Source of the DNA: Promicromonospora sp. MEB111 | GTDB lineage: Bacteria > Actinomycetota > Actinomycetes > Actinomycetales > Cellulomonadaceae | Length of the DNA stretch: 64,000 nucleotides | Direction: 5' to 3' | Assembly: GCF_030209445.1 (NCBI RefSeq) | Contig: NZ_JARVSD010000011.1 | Location: 124,001 to 188,000, forward strand | Shown: piece after piece, positions 1 to 8,447 of the stretch | Numbering within the stretch: position 1 is the stretch's first letter | How the letters are laid out: every line of letters starts with the position of its first letter | The notes under the pieces: model-generated | Seen by the model: the letters and a program-made list of their open reading frames with translations, nothing else | What the model was told of the DNA's origin: nothing | The model's database searches: none | Program-made: the position numbers and the translations under genes

Positions 1-446
1 CGCTGATCGTCCTACCGATGTTCAGGTCGCTCAGGTTGCTGCGTGTCCTGGCGCTCGCGCGCATCTTGAATCGGTCTGCCAAGAACTCGCTTGTGGGCCG
101 CGTCGGTACCTATGTGATCGGCACCGCCATCGTCGTTTCGGGACTCGCAGCAATCGCGGTGCTCGATGCCGAGCAGGACGCAGCCGACGCGAACATCACG
201 ACCATCGGCGATGCGCTCTGGTGGGCGGCCACGACGGTCACCACAGTTGGTTACGGAGATCGTTACCCGGTGACGGTCGAAGGCAGATTCATCGCCGTGG
301 GGTTGATGATCGTAGGGATCGCGACGGTCGGAGCGGTCATCGCCAGCGCGACGGCCTGGATCATCTCTCAGGTCCAGGGCGGCACGCAGCAAGCCGCTAG
401 TGGTGAGGCGCGCCGGACTCAGCCGCAGGGGTCGCCGCCCGAGTAG
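1..446 (+). CDS. Voltage-gated-type potassium channel, C-terminal part (5' partial)
   Basis: This is the pore-forming end of a K+ channel of the plasma membrane. The selectivity filter TVGYGD is visible, preceded by a pore helix (WWAATTVT) and flanked by two hydrophobic helices (VIGTAIVVSGLAAIAVL and FIAVGLMIVGIATVGAVIASA). The reading frame is open from position 3. It begins LIVLPMFRSLRLLRVLALAR, whose regularly spaced arginines look like the end of an S4 voltage sensor. The ATG at 18 is therefore probably internal, and the sensor helices lie before the window. The tail after the last helix is short, with no RCK or cyclic-nucleotide domain. The channel class is confident; its gating is inferred only from the S4-like arginines. 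Confidence 0.85.
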   Translation, partial: LIVLPMFRSLRLLRVLALARILNRSAKNSLVGRVGTYVIGTAIVVSGLAAIAVLDAEQDAADANITTIGDALWWAATTVTTVGYGDRYPVTVEGRFIAVGLMIVGIATVGAVIASATAWIISQVQGGTQQAASGEARRTQPQGSPPE

Positions 447-556
447 CACGGGGCGTCATCGATGTTGTGCTCCACGGGCGGTGGGTCATTGAGAGAACGC
501 CAGTCCACCTGCGGGACCATGAACAGCACGGCCGCCGCGACCGCCACGATCCCCAC
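419..556 (-). CDS. Possible small single-pass membrane protein (short or broken)
   Basis: A minus-strand frame here reads like protein. A hydrophobic stretch (VGIVAVAAAVLFMVPQ) is followed by a polar tail with two cysteines, ending CYSGGDPCG and TGA. It overlaps the last 28 bases of the potassium channel. Plausible sequence continues upstream of the GTG used here (RRAQVIAYVWHTL), but no start codon precedes it before a stop. The gene may therefore have lost its start through a frameshift, or it may begin at this weak GTG. I see no gene in the remaining stretch up to 756. Function unknown. Confidence 0.25.
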   Translation of the reverse strand: MGIVAVAAAVLFMVPQVDWRSLNDPPPVEHNIDDAPCYSGGDPCG

Positions 557-723
557 GAGTGTGTGCCAGACGTACGCGATGACTTGGGCGCGCCGTGAGA
601 GCGATGAGCGGTCCGACTGCTTCGATCACGCCGGCACGAGTGTCGGCGACTCTCTCGCACTGCCGGCTCACCGCGGCTGCTCCTGGTCCTGGTCCTGGTG
701 TGGCGTGGACCTTTGTCCGCCCG

Positions 724-1803
724 TCATGTGTGGATGGTATTGCCTGGCCCCAAGGCGCTACGCACCCTGTGAGTACCCAGGGTGCGTAGCACGTCAGCTC
801 CGGACGGACCGGGTCGCTCAGAAGAAGTTGCGCGGGTCGAACTTCTCCGCGATGTCCGAGAGCGACTGGCCCGCCTCCGAGACCTGGTCCCCGACCCCGG
901 ACACCGCACCCTCGGCCGTGCCGGCGAGGTCCTCGACGCCCGTGGTGGCCTGGTCGACGTAGCCGGCACCGAGGCGCTGACCCCGGCGGCTGCCTCGCCC
1001 AGCGCACCGGTCCCGTACTCACCGATGCCCGCGGCTGCCTCGCCGAGGGCACCGGTGCCGAACTCGCCGGCCGCCGCCGTCAGGCCCTCGACGTCGACGC
1101 CCGCCGCGAGCGACTCGAAGTCGACGCCGAGGTTCGCCGCGTTCTCCAGGATCGGGCCGGCCACGCTGCTCACGATCGCACCGGCCGCGACGGCGCCCAG
1201 GATGCCGACCGCGCCCACGGCGACCCCGGCGACGACGCCACCGGTGCCCACCTTGGCGAGCACCGACCGCATGGAGCCGGGCCGGCGGGCCTCGGTCCGG
1301 GCCGCTGCCCGGGACAGCTCCACGGGGTCGGCGGACCGGGGCTGCTCGTGCGGCGGGAGCTCCGTCTGCATGCGCTGCAGCACCTCCTGGCGCTGCGCCG
1401 GCGTCAGGCGCGCGAAGGACTCGGCGTGGATCCGCTCGATCTGGTGCGGGTCGGCGGTCTGCATGAGGTAGTCGTAGCGGGCAATCGCCTGGCGGTCGGC
1501 GTCGGTGGCTCCCGGTGCACCCGGCCGGCCCTGTGCGGCGGCGGGGTAGCCCTGCTGGGGCGCCGGGTAAGCCTGCTGACCTGTCGGGTAGCCCTGCTGC
1601 GTAGCTGGGTAGCCCTGCGGGGCCGGCGCGTGGCCCTGCTGCTGATCGCGCCCGGTCACCGCGCCGGCGATGTCCTGGAGCGTGGACTGCCAGGATCTCT
1701 GGCCCGTCGTGCCGCCCTGCGGCGCGCCCTGCTGTTGCTGCTGCCCGTTCTGCGAGTCGAGCATCTTCTTGGCCAGGCCGATCATGTTCGTGAGCTTGGA
1801 CAT
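724..1803 (-). CDS. Q/P/G-rich protein with hydrophobic segment; apparent frameshift near its 3' end
   Basis: Not a family I can name. The protein starts MSKLTNMIGLAKKMLDS. A Gln/Pro-rich linker follows, built of repeated QQGYP-like units, then a helical acidic region (ARYDYLMQTADPHQIERIH), a strongly hydrophobic Gly/Ala/Val segment (VVAGVAVGAVGILGAVAAG), and a duplicated module GTGALGEAAAG. After the second module the open frame becomes arginine/serine/proline-rich and reads through a perfect hairpin to a stop at 724. In the neighbouring frame the sequence continues sensibly (YVDQATTGVEDLAGTAEGAV ... FDPRNFF) and stops at 818-820, before the hairpin. One missing base near 965-972 would reconcile the two. 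The ATG at 1803 was chosen over upstream in-frame starts because protein-like sequence begins there. The gene is divergent from treY. Confidence 0.65.
   Translation of the reverse strand: MSKLTNMIGLAKKMLDSQNGQQQQQGAPQGGTTGQRSWQSTLQDIAGAVTGRDQQQGHAPAPQGYPATQQGYPTGQQAYPAPQQGYPAAAQGRPGAPGATDADRQAIARYDYLMQTADPHQIERIHAESFARLTPAQRQEVLQRMQTELPPHEQPRSADPVELSRAAARTEARRPGSMRSVLAKVGTGGVVAGVAVGAVGILGAVAAGAIVSSVAGPILENAANLGVDFESLAAGVDVEGLTAAAGEFGTGALGEAAAGIGEYGTGALGEAAAGVSASVPATSTRPPRASRTSPARPRVRCPGSGTRSRRRASRSRTSRRSSTRATSSERPGPSGADVLRTLGTHRVRSALGPGNTIHT
757..790 (-). terminator. Perfect 13-bp hairpin, probable terminator
   Basis: GCTACGCACCCTG and its exact reverse complement are separated by an 8-base loop. 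There is no clear U-tract. The hairpin lies just past the stop (818-820) that the upstream minus-strand gene would use if its apparent frameshift were repaired, so it fits as that gene's transcription end. Confidence 0.65.
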
Positions 1804-1969
1804 GCGGTCCGTTCCTTCCGTCGGGCGGAAGGACCACGCTTCCAGGCCATCATGAGAAGTACGTGAGACCAGGATGAGAGATTCACCCGGTGGCCTGGCG
1901 ATATACCCCGTGATCAGCCATTGTGGGCCACACGGGACGGCCGGACGACCACCGAACGACGGAGGCACA

Positions 1970-4477
1970 GTGCATTCCCATCTCCCTGGACCCGGCCGCC
2001 GCACCCCGGTGAGCACCTACCGGCTGCAGCTCGGCCCCGACCTCACGTTCGCGGACGCCGAGAAAGCCCTCCCGTACCTCGACACCCTCGGGATCACCGA
2101 CCTCTACCTCTCGCCCGTGCTGCAGGCGGCGCCGGGTTCCACGCACGGGTACGACGTCGTGGACCACACCCGGATCAGCGACGTGATGGGCGGTCGGGAA
2201 GGGCTCGAACGGCTCGCGGCGGCGGTGCACGCGCGGGGGATGGGCGTCGTCGTCGACGTCGTGCCCAACCACATGGCCGTGCCGACGCCCGCCTGGCACA
2301 ACCGGGCCCTGTGGTCCGTGCTCAAGCACGGGCACGAGTCGCCGTACGCGACGTGGTTCGACGTCGGCCTCGCCGAGGGCGAGGGGCTGCTCATGCCGGT
2401 GCTCGGCGCGCGCATCGGCACGGTGCTGGCCGCGGGGGAGCTCGTGCTGGACCACGTCGTCGTCCCCGGGGACGACGGCGACGGCCCTGGTGACGGCGAG
2501 CCACAGCCCGTGCTGCGGTACTACGACCACCTGTTCCCCGTGCGGCCCGAGACCGAGGACCTGCCGCTCGCGGAGCTGGTCGGTCGCCAGCACTACCGGC
2601 TCGCGTACTGGCGCGTGGCCGACGAGGAGCTCAACTACCGGCGCTTCTTCGACGTCGGCACGCTGGCGGGCATCCGCGTGGAGGACGCCGACGTCTTCGA
2701 CGCCACGCACGCCCTCCTGTTCGAGCTCTTCGACACGGGTGTGATCGACGGCTTCCGGATCGACCACCCCGACGGACTGGCCGACCCGCGCGGCTACCTG
2801 CGCCGGCTGCACGAGGCGACCGGCGGGGCGTGGGTCGTGGCCGAGAAGATCCTGGAGGAGGGCGAGGCCCTGCCCGACGACTGGCCCGTCGCCGGGACCA
2901 CCGGTTATGACACGGCCTGGCGGCTGCACGCCCTCCAGGTCGACCCCGACGGCGCGGCTCCGCTCGCCGCCCTGACGCAGGAGCTGACGGGCGAGCAGAC
3001 GAGCCTCGACGACGTGATCGAGCAGGCCAAGCGGCAGATCGTCGAGACCTCCCTGTACGCGGAGATCCACCTGCTGACCACCATGGTCGCGGACATCTGC
3101 CGCGAGGACGTGCGGCTGCGCGACCACACGTTCCGGTCGCTGCAGGACTGCGTGGTCGAGCTGGTCGTCGCGTTCGGCCGGTACCGCGCGTACGTCGTGC
3201 CGGGGGAGGCGGCTCCGCCCGAGGCGGAGCGTGTGGTGCGGGAAGCGGCCGACGTCGCCCGCTCGCGGCTCGACCCGGACCGGCACGACACGCTGGACCT
3301 CGTGGTCGACCTGGTGCTCGGCCGGGAGGCCGGGTCCGCGGGCCGGCGGGACGAGGAGCGGCGCGCCGAGCTCGTCGTCCGGTTCCCGCAGGTGTGCGGA
3401 GCCGTCATGGCCAAGGGCGTGGAGGACACCGCGTACTACCGGTGGACCCACCTGGTCAGCCTGTGCGAGGTGGGCGGCGCGCCTTCGCTCTTCGGTGTCG
3501 GGCCGGACGAGCTGCACGAGCACGCGCGGCACCTGGCCGAGTCGTGGCCCGCGACGATGACCGCGGGCTCCACGCACGACTCCAAGCGCGGCGAGGACGT
3601 GCGGTCCCGGATCGGGGCCGTCGCCTCGCACCCGGATGCCTGGGTCGCGCTGGTGCGGCGGCTGCGCGAGGCGACGTCGGATGCACGGCCTGCCGACCTC
3701 GACGGTCGCACCGAGAACCTGCTGTGGCAGACGCTCGCCGGCACGTGGACCCCGGACGGGCCGATCGAGGCCGAGCGGCTCGCCGCGTACCTGGTCAAGG
3801 CGTCGCGGGAGCAGAAGGCGTGGACCACGTGGATCACCCCCGACCTGGCCCGTGAGGAGGGGCTGGTGGGGTACGCGACCTCGCTGCTGAACCATCCCGA
3901 GGTCGTCGCTGCTCTCAGCGAGTGGGTCGAGCGGGTGACGCCGACCGTGCGGCGGTCGGTGCTCACGACCAAGCTGCTCCAGCTCACGGTGCCGGGCGTC
4001 GCCGACGTCTACCAGGGGACCGAGGTCACCGGGACGTCGCTCGTGGACCCGGACAACCGGCGGCCTGTTGACAGGGAAGCGCTCGCGGTGACGCTTGCAG
4101 CGCTCGATGCGGGGCGGACGCCGTCGGGGCTCGCGGAGGAGAAGCTGGTGCTGACGGCTGCTGCCTTGCGGGTGCGGCGGGCGCATCCCGGGGCGTTCGT
4201 GGGCGAGGACGCGGGGTACGAGCCGCTGCCGGTGACGACGGGGCGGGCGGTCGGGTTCGTCCGGCTCGACGCTGCGGGGCCGCGGGTGGCCGTCGTCGCG
4301 ACGCGGCTCGGGGAGGCTTCGGGGCTCGGTGAGGCCTCCGTGGTGTTGCCGGAACTGGACTCGGCGGAGGGGTGGCGGTCCGTGCTGACGGGGTCGTTCT
4401 TTGCCGGCGGGGCGGTGCGGCTGGGGGAGCTGCTGGGGTCGTGGCCGGTGGCGCTGCTGGTGGCGGAGTCCGCATGA
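1970..4477 (+). CDS. treY: Maltooligosyl trehalose synthase
   Basis: TreY converts the reducing-end maltose unit of maltooligosaccharides to a terminal trehalosyl unit, the first step of the TreYZ pathway in the cytoplasm. GH13 signatures are in order: STYRLQL at the N-terminus, region I VVDVVPNHM, region II GFRIDHPDGL carrying the nucleophile Asp, the acid/base Glu in WVVAEKIL, and TAGSTHDSKRGEDVRSR near the C-terminal third, characteristic of TreY. At 835 residues it is close to the usual family length. The GTG at 1970 follows GGAGG with a short spacer; a second in-frame GTG at 2009 is possible. The stop overlaps the treZ start (ATGA), so the two are translationally coupled. No treX debranching gene follows in this window. 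Confidence 0.95.
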   Translation: MHSHLPGPGRRTPVSTYRLQLGPDLTFADAEKALPYLDTLGITDLYLSPVLQAAPGSTHGYDVVDHTRISDVMGGREGLERLAAAVHARGMGVVVDVVPNHMAVPTPAWHNRALWSVLKHGHESPYATWFDVGLAEGEGLLMPVLGARIGTVLAAGELVLDHVVVPGDDGDGPGDGEPQPVLRYYDHLFPVRPETEDLPLAELVGRQHYRLAYWRVADEELNYRRFFDVGTLAGIRVEDADVFDATHALLFELFDTGVIDGFRIDHPDGLADPRGYLRRLHEATGGAWVVAEKILEEGEALPDDWPVAGTTGYDTAWRLHALQVDPDGAAPLAALTQELTGEQTSLDDVIEQAKRQIVETSLYAEIHLLTTMVADICREDVRLRDHTFRSLQDCVVELVVAFGRYRAYVVPGEAAPPEAERVVREAADVARSRLDPDRHDTLDLVVDLVLGREAGSAGRRDEERRAELVVRFPQVCGAVMAKGVEDTAYYRWTHLVSLCEVGGAPSLFGVGPDELHEHARHLAESWPATMTAGSTHDSKRGEDVRSRIGAVASHPDAWVALVRRLREATSDARPADLDGRTENLLWQTLAGTWTPDGPIEAERLAAYLVKASREQKAWTTWITPDLAREEGLVGYATSLLNHPEVVAALSEWVERVTPTVRRSVLTTKLLQLTVPGVADVYQGTEVTGTSLVDPDNRRPVDREALAVTLAALDAGRTPSGLAEEKLVLTAAALRVRRAHPGAFVGEDAGYEPLPVTTGRAVGFVRLDAAGPRVAVVATRLGEASGLGEASVVLPELDSAEGWRSVLTGSFFAGGAVRLGELLGSWPVALLVAESA

Positions 4478-6297
4478 CCGCGCCCCTGCGGGTCTGGGCG
4501 CCGTTCGCGTCTCGCGTCGACCTCGTGCTGCCGGCGACCGACGCGACGGAACCCATGGCGGCCGATGTCGGCGGCTGGTGGGCGGCGTCGCGCTCGCTGC
4601 CGCCCGGCACCGACTACGCGTTCTCGCTCGACGGCGGGCCGCCGCGTCCCGACCCGCGCAGCCCCTGGCAGCCCGCCGGGGTGCACGGCCCGTCGCGCAC
4701 CTTCGACGCACGTGCGTACTCATGGTCCGACGACGGCTGGGCCGGCCGCGACGTGCGCGGCGCCGTCGTCTACGAGCTGCACGTCGGGACCTTCACGCCC
4801 GAGGGCACGCTCGACGCCGCCGTCGGACGCCTCGACCACCTCGCCGACCTCGGCGTCGACATGGTCGAGCTCATGCCGCTCGCCGCGTTCGGCGGGCGGC
4901 ACGGCTGGGGCTACGACGGCGTCGCCCTGTGGGCGGTGCACGAACCGTACGGCAGTCCGGCCGCGCTCCAGCGCTTCGTCGACGCCGCCCACGCCCACGG
5001 GCTCGCCGTCTGCCTCGACGTCGTCGACAACCACCTCGGTCCCTCCGGCAACTACCTCGGCGAGTTCGGCCCGTACTTCACCGACCAGCACCAGACCCCG
5101 TGGGGCGCCGCCGTGAACCTCGACGGCGACGGGTCCGCCGAGGTGCGGGCGTTCGTCGTCGAGAAGGCGCTGCGATGGTTCCGCGACTTCCACGTCGACG
5201 CGCTGCGCCTGGACGCCGTCCACGCGCTGGTCGACGACTCGCCGCGGCATGTGCTGGCGGAGCTGTCGGACGCCGTGTCTGTGCTCGCGCGCGAGCTTGG
5301 GCGGCCGTTGTCGCTGGTGGCCGAGTCGGATGCGAACGATCCCCGGACCGTGACGCCTACCGGTGTCTCGTTCCAGGGGCGGGCCGGGTACGGGATGACG
5401 GCGCAGTGGGCGGACGACGTCCACCACGCCCTGCACACCCTCCTGACCGGTGAACGGCAGGGCTACTACGTCGACTTCGGCACCCCGGAGACGCTCGCCA
5501 AGGCCCTCACCGGCGTCTTCGTGCACGACGGCAGCTGGTCCACGTTCCGCGGAAAGCCCTGGGGCGCGCCCGTGCCGGACGACATGGACCGGCGCCGCTT
5601 CGTCGTCTGCTCCCAGAACCACGACCAGGTGGGCAACCGCGCGCTCGGCGACCGGCCCTCCCGCGTGCTGACACCGGGGGCGCTCGCGGTCAGCGCGGCC
5701 GTGGTGCTGCTCGGGCCGTTCACGCCGATGCTGTTCATGGGCGAGGAGTGGGGCGCGACCACGCCGTTCCAGTACTTCTCGGACCACGAGGAGCCGGAGC
5801 TCGCGGCGGCGATCTCGCGCGGGCGGGCGGCGGAGTTCGGCGGGCACGGGTGGGCGGACCTGTACGGGGCTGATGTGGTGGTGCCGGATCCGCAGGCGTT
5901 GTCGACGTTTGAGGCGTCTCGGCTGGACTGGGACGAGGCGTCGTCGGAGGGCGGGGCGCGGATGCTGGAGCTGTACCGGGCGTTGGTGGGGCTGCGGCGT
6001 GCGGAGCCGGCTGTGGCTTCGGGGGATGCGGGTGGGACGTCGGTGCGGGTGCAGGACGGGGCGGTGGTGATGACGCGTACTGGCTCTGGTGGTCCTGGTG
6101 GCTCGGGTGGGCGCGTGGATGTGGTGCTGGTGGTGGAGGAGGGGCCGGTGTCGGTGGTGGTGGAGCGGAACGGTGATCCTGCGCACGTGGTGCTCGACAC
6201 CGGGGTGGTGCTCGGGGGTGCGGCCGCGGTTGTGGAGGGTCGGGACGGGGCGGTGGTGGTGACTGTGCGGGGGCCGGGGGTTGTCGTGCTGCGGTAA
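4474..6297 (+). CDS. treZ: Malto-oligosyltrehalose trehalohydrolase
   Basis: TreZ releases free trehalose from the product of TreY. The 607-residue protein has an N-terminal carbohydrate-binding-like beta domain (PLRVWAPFASRVDLVLP) and then a GH13 barrel. Visible motifs are VYELHVGTFTPEGT, region I CLDVVDNHLGP, region II DALRLDAVHAL with the catalytic Asp, LVAESDANDPR with the catalytic Glu, and CSQNHDQVGNR. FMGEEWG is also typical of the family. It starts at an ATG overlapping the treY stop by four bases. The last 400 bases use unusually G/T-rich codons (long GTG GTG GTG runs), but the frame stays intact to a TAA. Trehalose production would serve osmotic and desiccation protection. Confidence 0.95.
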   Translation: MTAPLRVWAPFASRVDLVLPATDATEPMAADVGGWWAASRSLPPGTDYAFSLDGGPPRPDPRSPWQPAGVHGPSRTFDARAYSWSDDGWAGRDVRGAVVYELHVGTFTPEGTLDAAVGRLDHLADLGVDMVELMPLAAFGGRHGWGYDGVALWAVHEPYGSPAALQRFVDAAHAHGLAVCLDVVDNHLGPSGNYLGEFGPYFTDQHQTPWGAAVNLDGDGSAEVRAFVVEKALRWFRDFHVDALRLDAVHALVDDSPRHVLAELSDAVSVLARELGRPLSLVAESDANDPRTVTPTGVSFQGRAGYGMTAQWADDVHHALHTLLTGERQGYYVDFGTPETLAKALTGVFVHDGSWSTFRGKPWGAPVPDDMDRRRFVVCSQNHDQVGNRALGDRPSRVLTPGALAVSAAVVLLGPFTPMLFMGEEWGATTPFQYFSDHEEPELAAAISRGRAAEFGGHGWADLYGADVVVPDPQALSTFEASRLDWDEASSEGGARMLELYRALVGLRRAEPAVASGDAGGTSVRVQDGAVVMTRTGSGGPGGSGGRVDVVLVVEEGPVSVVVERNGDPAHVVLDTGVVLGGAAAVVEGRDGAVVVTVRGPGVVVLR

Positions 6298-6337
6298 AGG
6301 GGCGCGCCTATCCGCGCGAGGGGCGTAGCCTCCCGGC

Positions 6338-6721
6338 ATGCATGTGCATCGGAGTTTCTACAACCCTCCAGCACTGCCGCACGACGAGGTGGTCGAGACG
6401 CTGGAATGGGCGCTCGGCGACCGTGCCTATGAAGGCGAGGCGGCGAATGCGCTGGTCGGAAGCGCCTTGAACGACAACGATCGGGAATTCGTCGAGCACT
6501 GGTGCATGCAGGTCGGGACGCGGGCCGTGCCCGGCAGCCCGCTGCTCGGGCTGGCCGGTCTGTGCCTCGGACACACCGCTCGAAGGTTCGGACATCTCAG
6601 CGATGAAGCTGTCGCGCTGGTGCACTCCTTGGCAGCGCGTGCCGAGGCGGATCCGGTGGACGTGGACAGCCGGGCGCTCAACGGTCTCGACGACGTCAAG
6701 GACTACCTGCACCCCTGGTGA
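6338..6721 (+). CDS. Small all-helical hypothetical protein
   Basis: A 127-residue soluble protein that I do not recognise. It is predicted helical, with HEAT-like alternation (DEVVETLEWALGD, LLGLAGLCLGHTARRFG, DEAVALVHSLAARAE). Similar-sized helical proteins occur as accessory or immunity-like genes in actinobacteria, but nothing here proves that. It starts at an ATG in GGCATGCATG, 40 bases after treZ. A GAGGGG lies rather far upstream, so expression as a treZ read-through or from its own weak site are both possible. It converges on the methyltransferase that ends at 6738. Confidence 0.6.
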   Translation: MHVHRSFYNPPALPHDEVVETLEWALGDRAYEGEAANALVGSALNDNDREFVEHWCMQVGTRAVPGSPLLGLAGLCLGHTARRFGHLSDEAVALVHSLAARAEADPVDVDSRALNGLDDVKDYLHPW

Positions 6722-6737
6722 AGTGGGATAGAACGCG

Positions 6738-7418
6738 TCAAGTCGGTCTCCACAGTTCGACCACGTGTCCGTCCAGGTCGGGAACTACGCGCGACTCGGC
6801 GAGTGTCCAACCTGCCTCGGTCATCTGCTCTCGGTAGGGGACGATGCTGCTCCCGTAACAGTTCGCCACCAGAAAGCCATCTGTCGTGGAGCACCGGCGC
6901 AATTCCCGGAGCATCGACGTCGGAACTCTGAAGTGCATGACGAATAGCGCGTGCAGCAGGTCAAACACGTCGGCCGCGAACGGCAGCGGTCCTTCCGGCG
7001 CTACCACGATCGTGTTCGGCCGTCGGCAGGCGATGAGCGAGTTCAGGCTCATGTCACAGCCGACCACCCTCGGAGCGAACGCACTGAGGACGTCCATCGA
7101 TTCGCCTGAGCCCGTGCCGAAATCAAGGGTCCTGTGGGGCACGATCTCGGTATCGCGGACGAGGCCGACCATTGCCGCCTGGACCTTGTCGTGCAAATCC
7201 TGGTCCAGGACACGGTGTCGTTCACGGAGCCGGAGCTCACAGACCTCTTGGACCAGTTCAGGCTCCATCTCGGCGGGCGGTGTGGGGACGTAAAGGTAGT
7301 CCATGAATCGGTACCAGGACCTGCCGTCATGTTCGATCACGCGAGGCCCTGGCTCGCCGTCGTTCACCAGAAGACGTGGTCCATGCTGGACGAGTCTTTC
7401 AGCGAAGTCAGGCGGCAC
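6738..7418 (-). CDS. SAM-dependent class I methyltransferase
   Basis: A 226-residue protein with a Rossmann-type SAM-binding core. Motif I is TLDFGTGSGESMDV, an acidic strand end follows in VVGCDMSL, and a motif IV-like stretch is PFAADVFDLLHALFVMHF, followed by methyltransferase-11-like helices. The roughly 95 residues before motif I form a less familiar helical cap. The substrate cannot be read from sequence. It is the last gene of a five-gene overlapping operon; its GTG start lies inside the end of the 2H phosphoesterase gene (11-base overlap). The GTG was chosen because upstream residues in the same frame are antisense-like low-complexity sequence. A role in modifying an RNA or nucleotide product of the operon is inference. 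Confidence 0.75.
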   Translation of the reverse strand: MPPDFAERLVQHGPRLLVNDGEPGPRVIEHDGRSWYRFMDYLYVPTPPAEMEPELVQEVCELRLRERHRVLDQDLHDKVQAAMVGLVRDTEIVPHRTLDFGTGSGESMDVLSAFAPRVVGCDMSLNSLIACRRPNTIVVAPEGPLPFAADVFDLLHALFVMHFRVPTSMLRELRRCSTTDGFLVANCYGSSIVPYREQMTEAGWTLAESRVVPDLDGHVVELWRPT

Positions 7419-7971
7419 CGAGCACGAATCTCTCGATGACGGTGCCCTTGGCCCCGCGCGCGCCGGCGCGCGCGACATCTACGTGAGTGACTCGGCAGTC
7501 CGCAAGGGGTTTGTCCGTGTGGTTGGCCAGGAGCCGATCAACGGCGGATTCCTGGCCGTCGACGACGGCGATGGTGAGGTGCGGGTCGTCCGTAGTCCGG
7601 CCGACCCCACTGAGGTGCTCTGTGATCTTCGCGTGCAGAGTGCTTCGCCAGACCGCGACCTGTACTGGGATGACGACGTCGGCGAGGACGTATCGGCCGG
7701 TGACGGTCTCTCGGGCGACCTGGCCGAAACTCATCCGGAACGGCTTCGTGTCTCGGACTGCCTTGTCCACCACCGCGATGATGCTGGCGAGCGCGGCGCG
7801 ATCTGCTTCGCCCAGGGCGATGGTGACGTGGGGGCTGCTGTTGCCGCCCGCTCCCAGCCGTATCTGCGAATCAAAGCTCTGTGCGAGGGCGGCGTTGAGG
7901 CGGACGGCGTCGTCGGCGGCTTCTCCTTCGACGGCGAAGCTCACCCCGACTCTTTGCTGGCTGTCGATCAC
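7408..7971 (-). CDS. 2'-5' RNA ligase/2H phosphoesterase superfamily protein
   Basis: A 187-residue protein with both H-x-T motifs of the 2H fold: SPHVTIALG in the first half and DPHLTIAVV in the second, separated by about 80 residues as expected. Family members hydrolyse 2',3'-cyclic phosphates or 2'-5' linkages, or ligate RNA ends. The start at 7971 overlaps the stop of the nucleotidylyltransferase gene by four bases and the end overlaps the methyltransferase start, so expression is coupled. The neighbours suggest a role in nucleotide or RNA-end processing. A second, broken 2H gene of a different subtype lies at 37915-38556. Confidence 0.85.
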   Translation of the reverse strand: MIDSQQRVGVSFAVEGEAADDAVRLNAALAQSFDSQIRLGAGGNSSPHVTIALGEADRAALASIIAVVDKAVRDTKPFRMSFGQVARETVTGRYVLADVVIPVQVAVWRSTLHAKITEHLSGVGRTTDDPHLTIAVVDGQESAVDRLLANHTDKPLADCRVTHVDVARAGARGAKGTVIERFVLGAA

Positions 7972-8447
7972 AGTTTGACCCCTTCAGCGTTGACGATCGA
8001 GGCGATGATCTCCGAGGTCGACCTCAGCGCGGGGCGTGGCAGCTTTGTGAAGGCCACACCTTGGGATTCCAGGTCTGCCCGGTCGGCGGGATTGATCCAC
8101 CCGAAGTGGCTTGCGCAGACCCGTGCAGGGCGGACGGCGCGGATCGTGCGGGCAGTGGAACCTGCGTCGTCCTCAACGACGTAATCGACACAGGAGAGCG
8201 CGCTGAGGATCTCTGCCCGTTCGGCGAACGACAGGATCGGTCGTGTCGGTCCCTTGGTGCGTCGCACCGACTCGTCGGTGGCGAGGCCGACAACAAGGGT
8301 GTCGCCCAGTGCTCGGGCGCTCACGAGGGATCTGACGTGCGCCGCGTGGGTGAGGTCGTAGACGCCCTTGGTCATGACGATCCGGCCGAGAGCGGCGCGG
8401 ACGTCATTGTCGGCGAAGCCTCGTAAGGGGGTCAGCTTGGTTGTCAT
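7968..8447 (-). CDS. Cytidylyltransferase-like (HIGH-superfamily) nucleotidyltransferase
   Basis: A 159-residue single-domain protein resembling the RfaE2/TagD group of nucleotidylyltransferases, which join a sugar or polyol phosphate to CMP or AMP. It has the nucleotide-binding start MTKGVYDLTHAAHVRSL, a conserved RPILSFAERAEILSAL helix with the expected Arg, and the late STSEII motif. The usual H-x-G-H is H-A-A-H here (Gly to Ala), a mild departure that could alter activity. It sits between a P-loop kinase and a 2H phosphoesterase with four-base overlaps on both sides. A kinase followed by a nucleotidylyltransferase is the classic order for making an activated NDP-linked metabolite, but the substrate is unknown. 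Confidence 0.8.
   Translation of the reverse strand: MTTKLTPLRGFADNDVRAALGRIVMTKGVYDLTHAAHVRSLVSARALGDTLVVGLATDESVRRTKGPTRPILSFAERAEILSALSCVDYVVEDDAGSTARTIRAVRPARVCASHFGWINPADRADLESQGVAFTKLPRPALRSTSEIIASIVNAEGVKL

Noticed and set aside
1883-4723. A 946-codon antisense frame over treY
   Set aside because: Its composition is dominated by Arg, Pro and His, and the opposite strand carries complete GH13 motifs.
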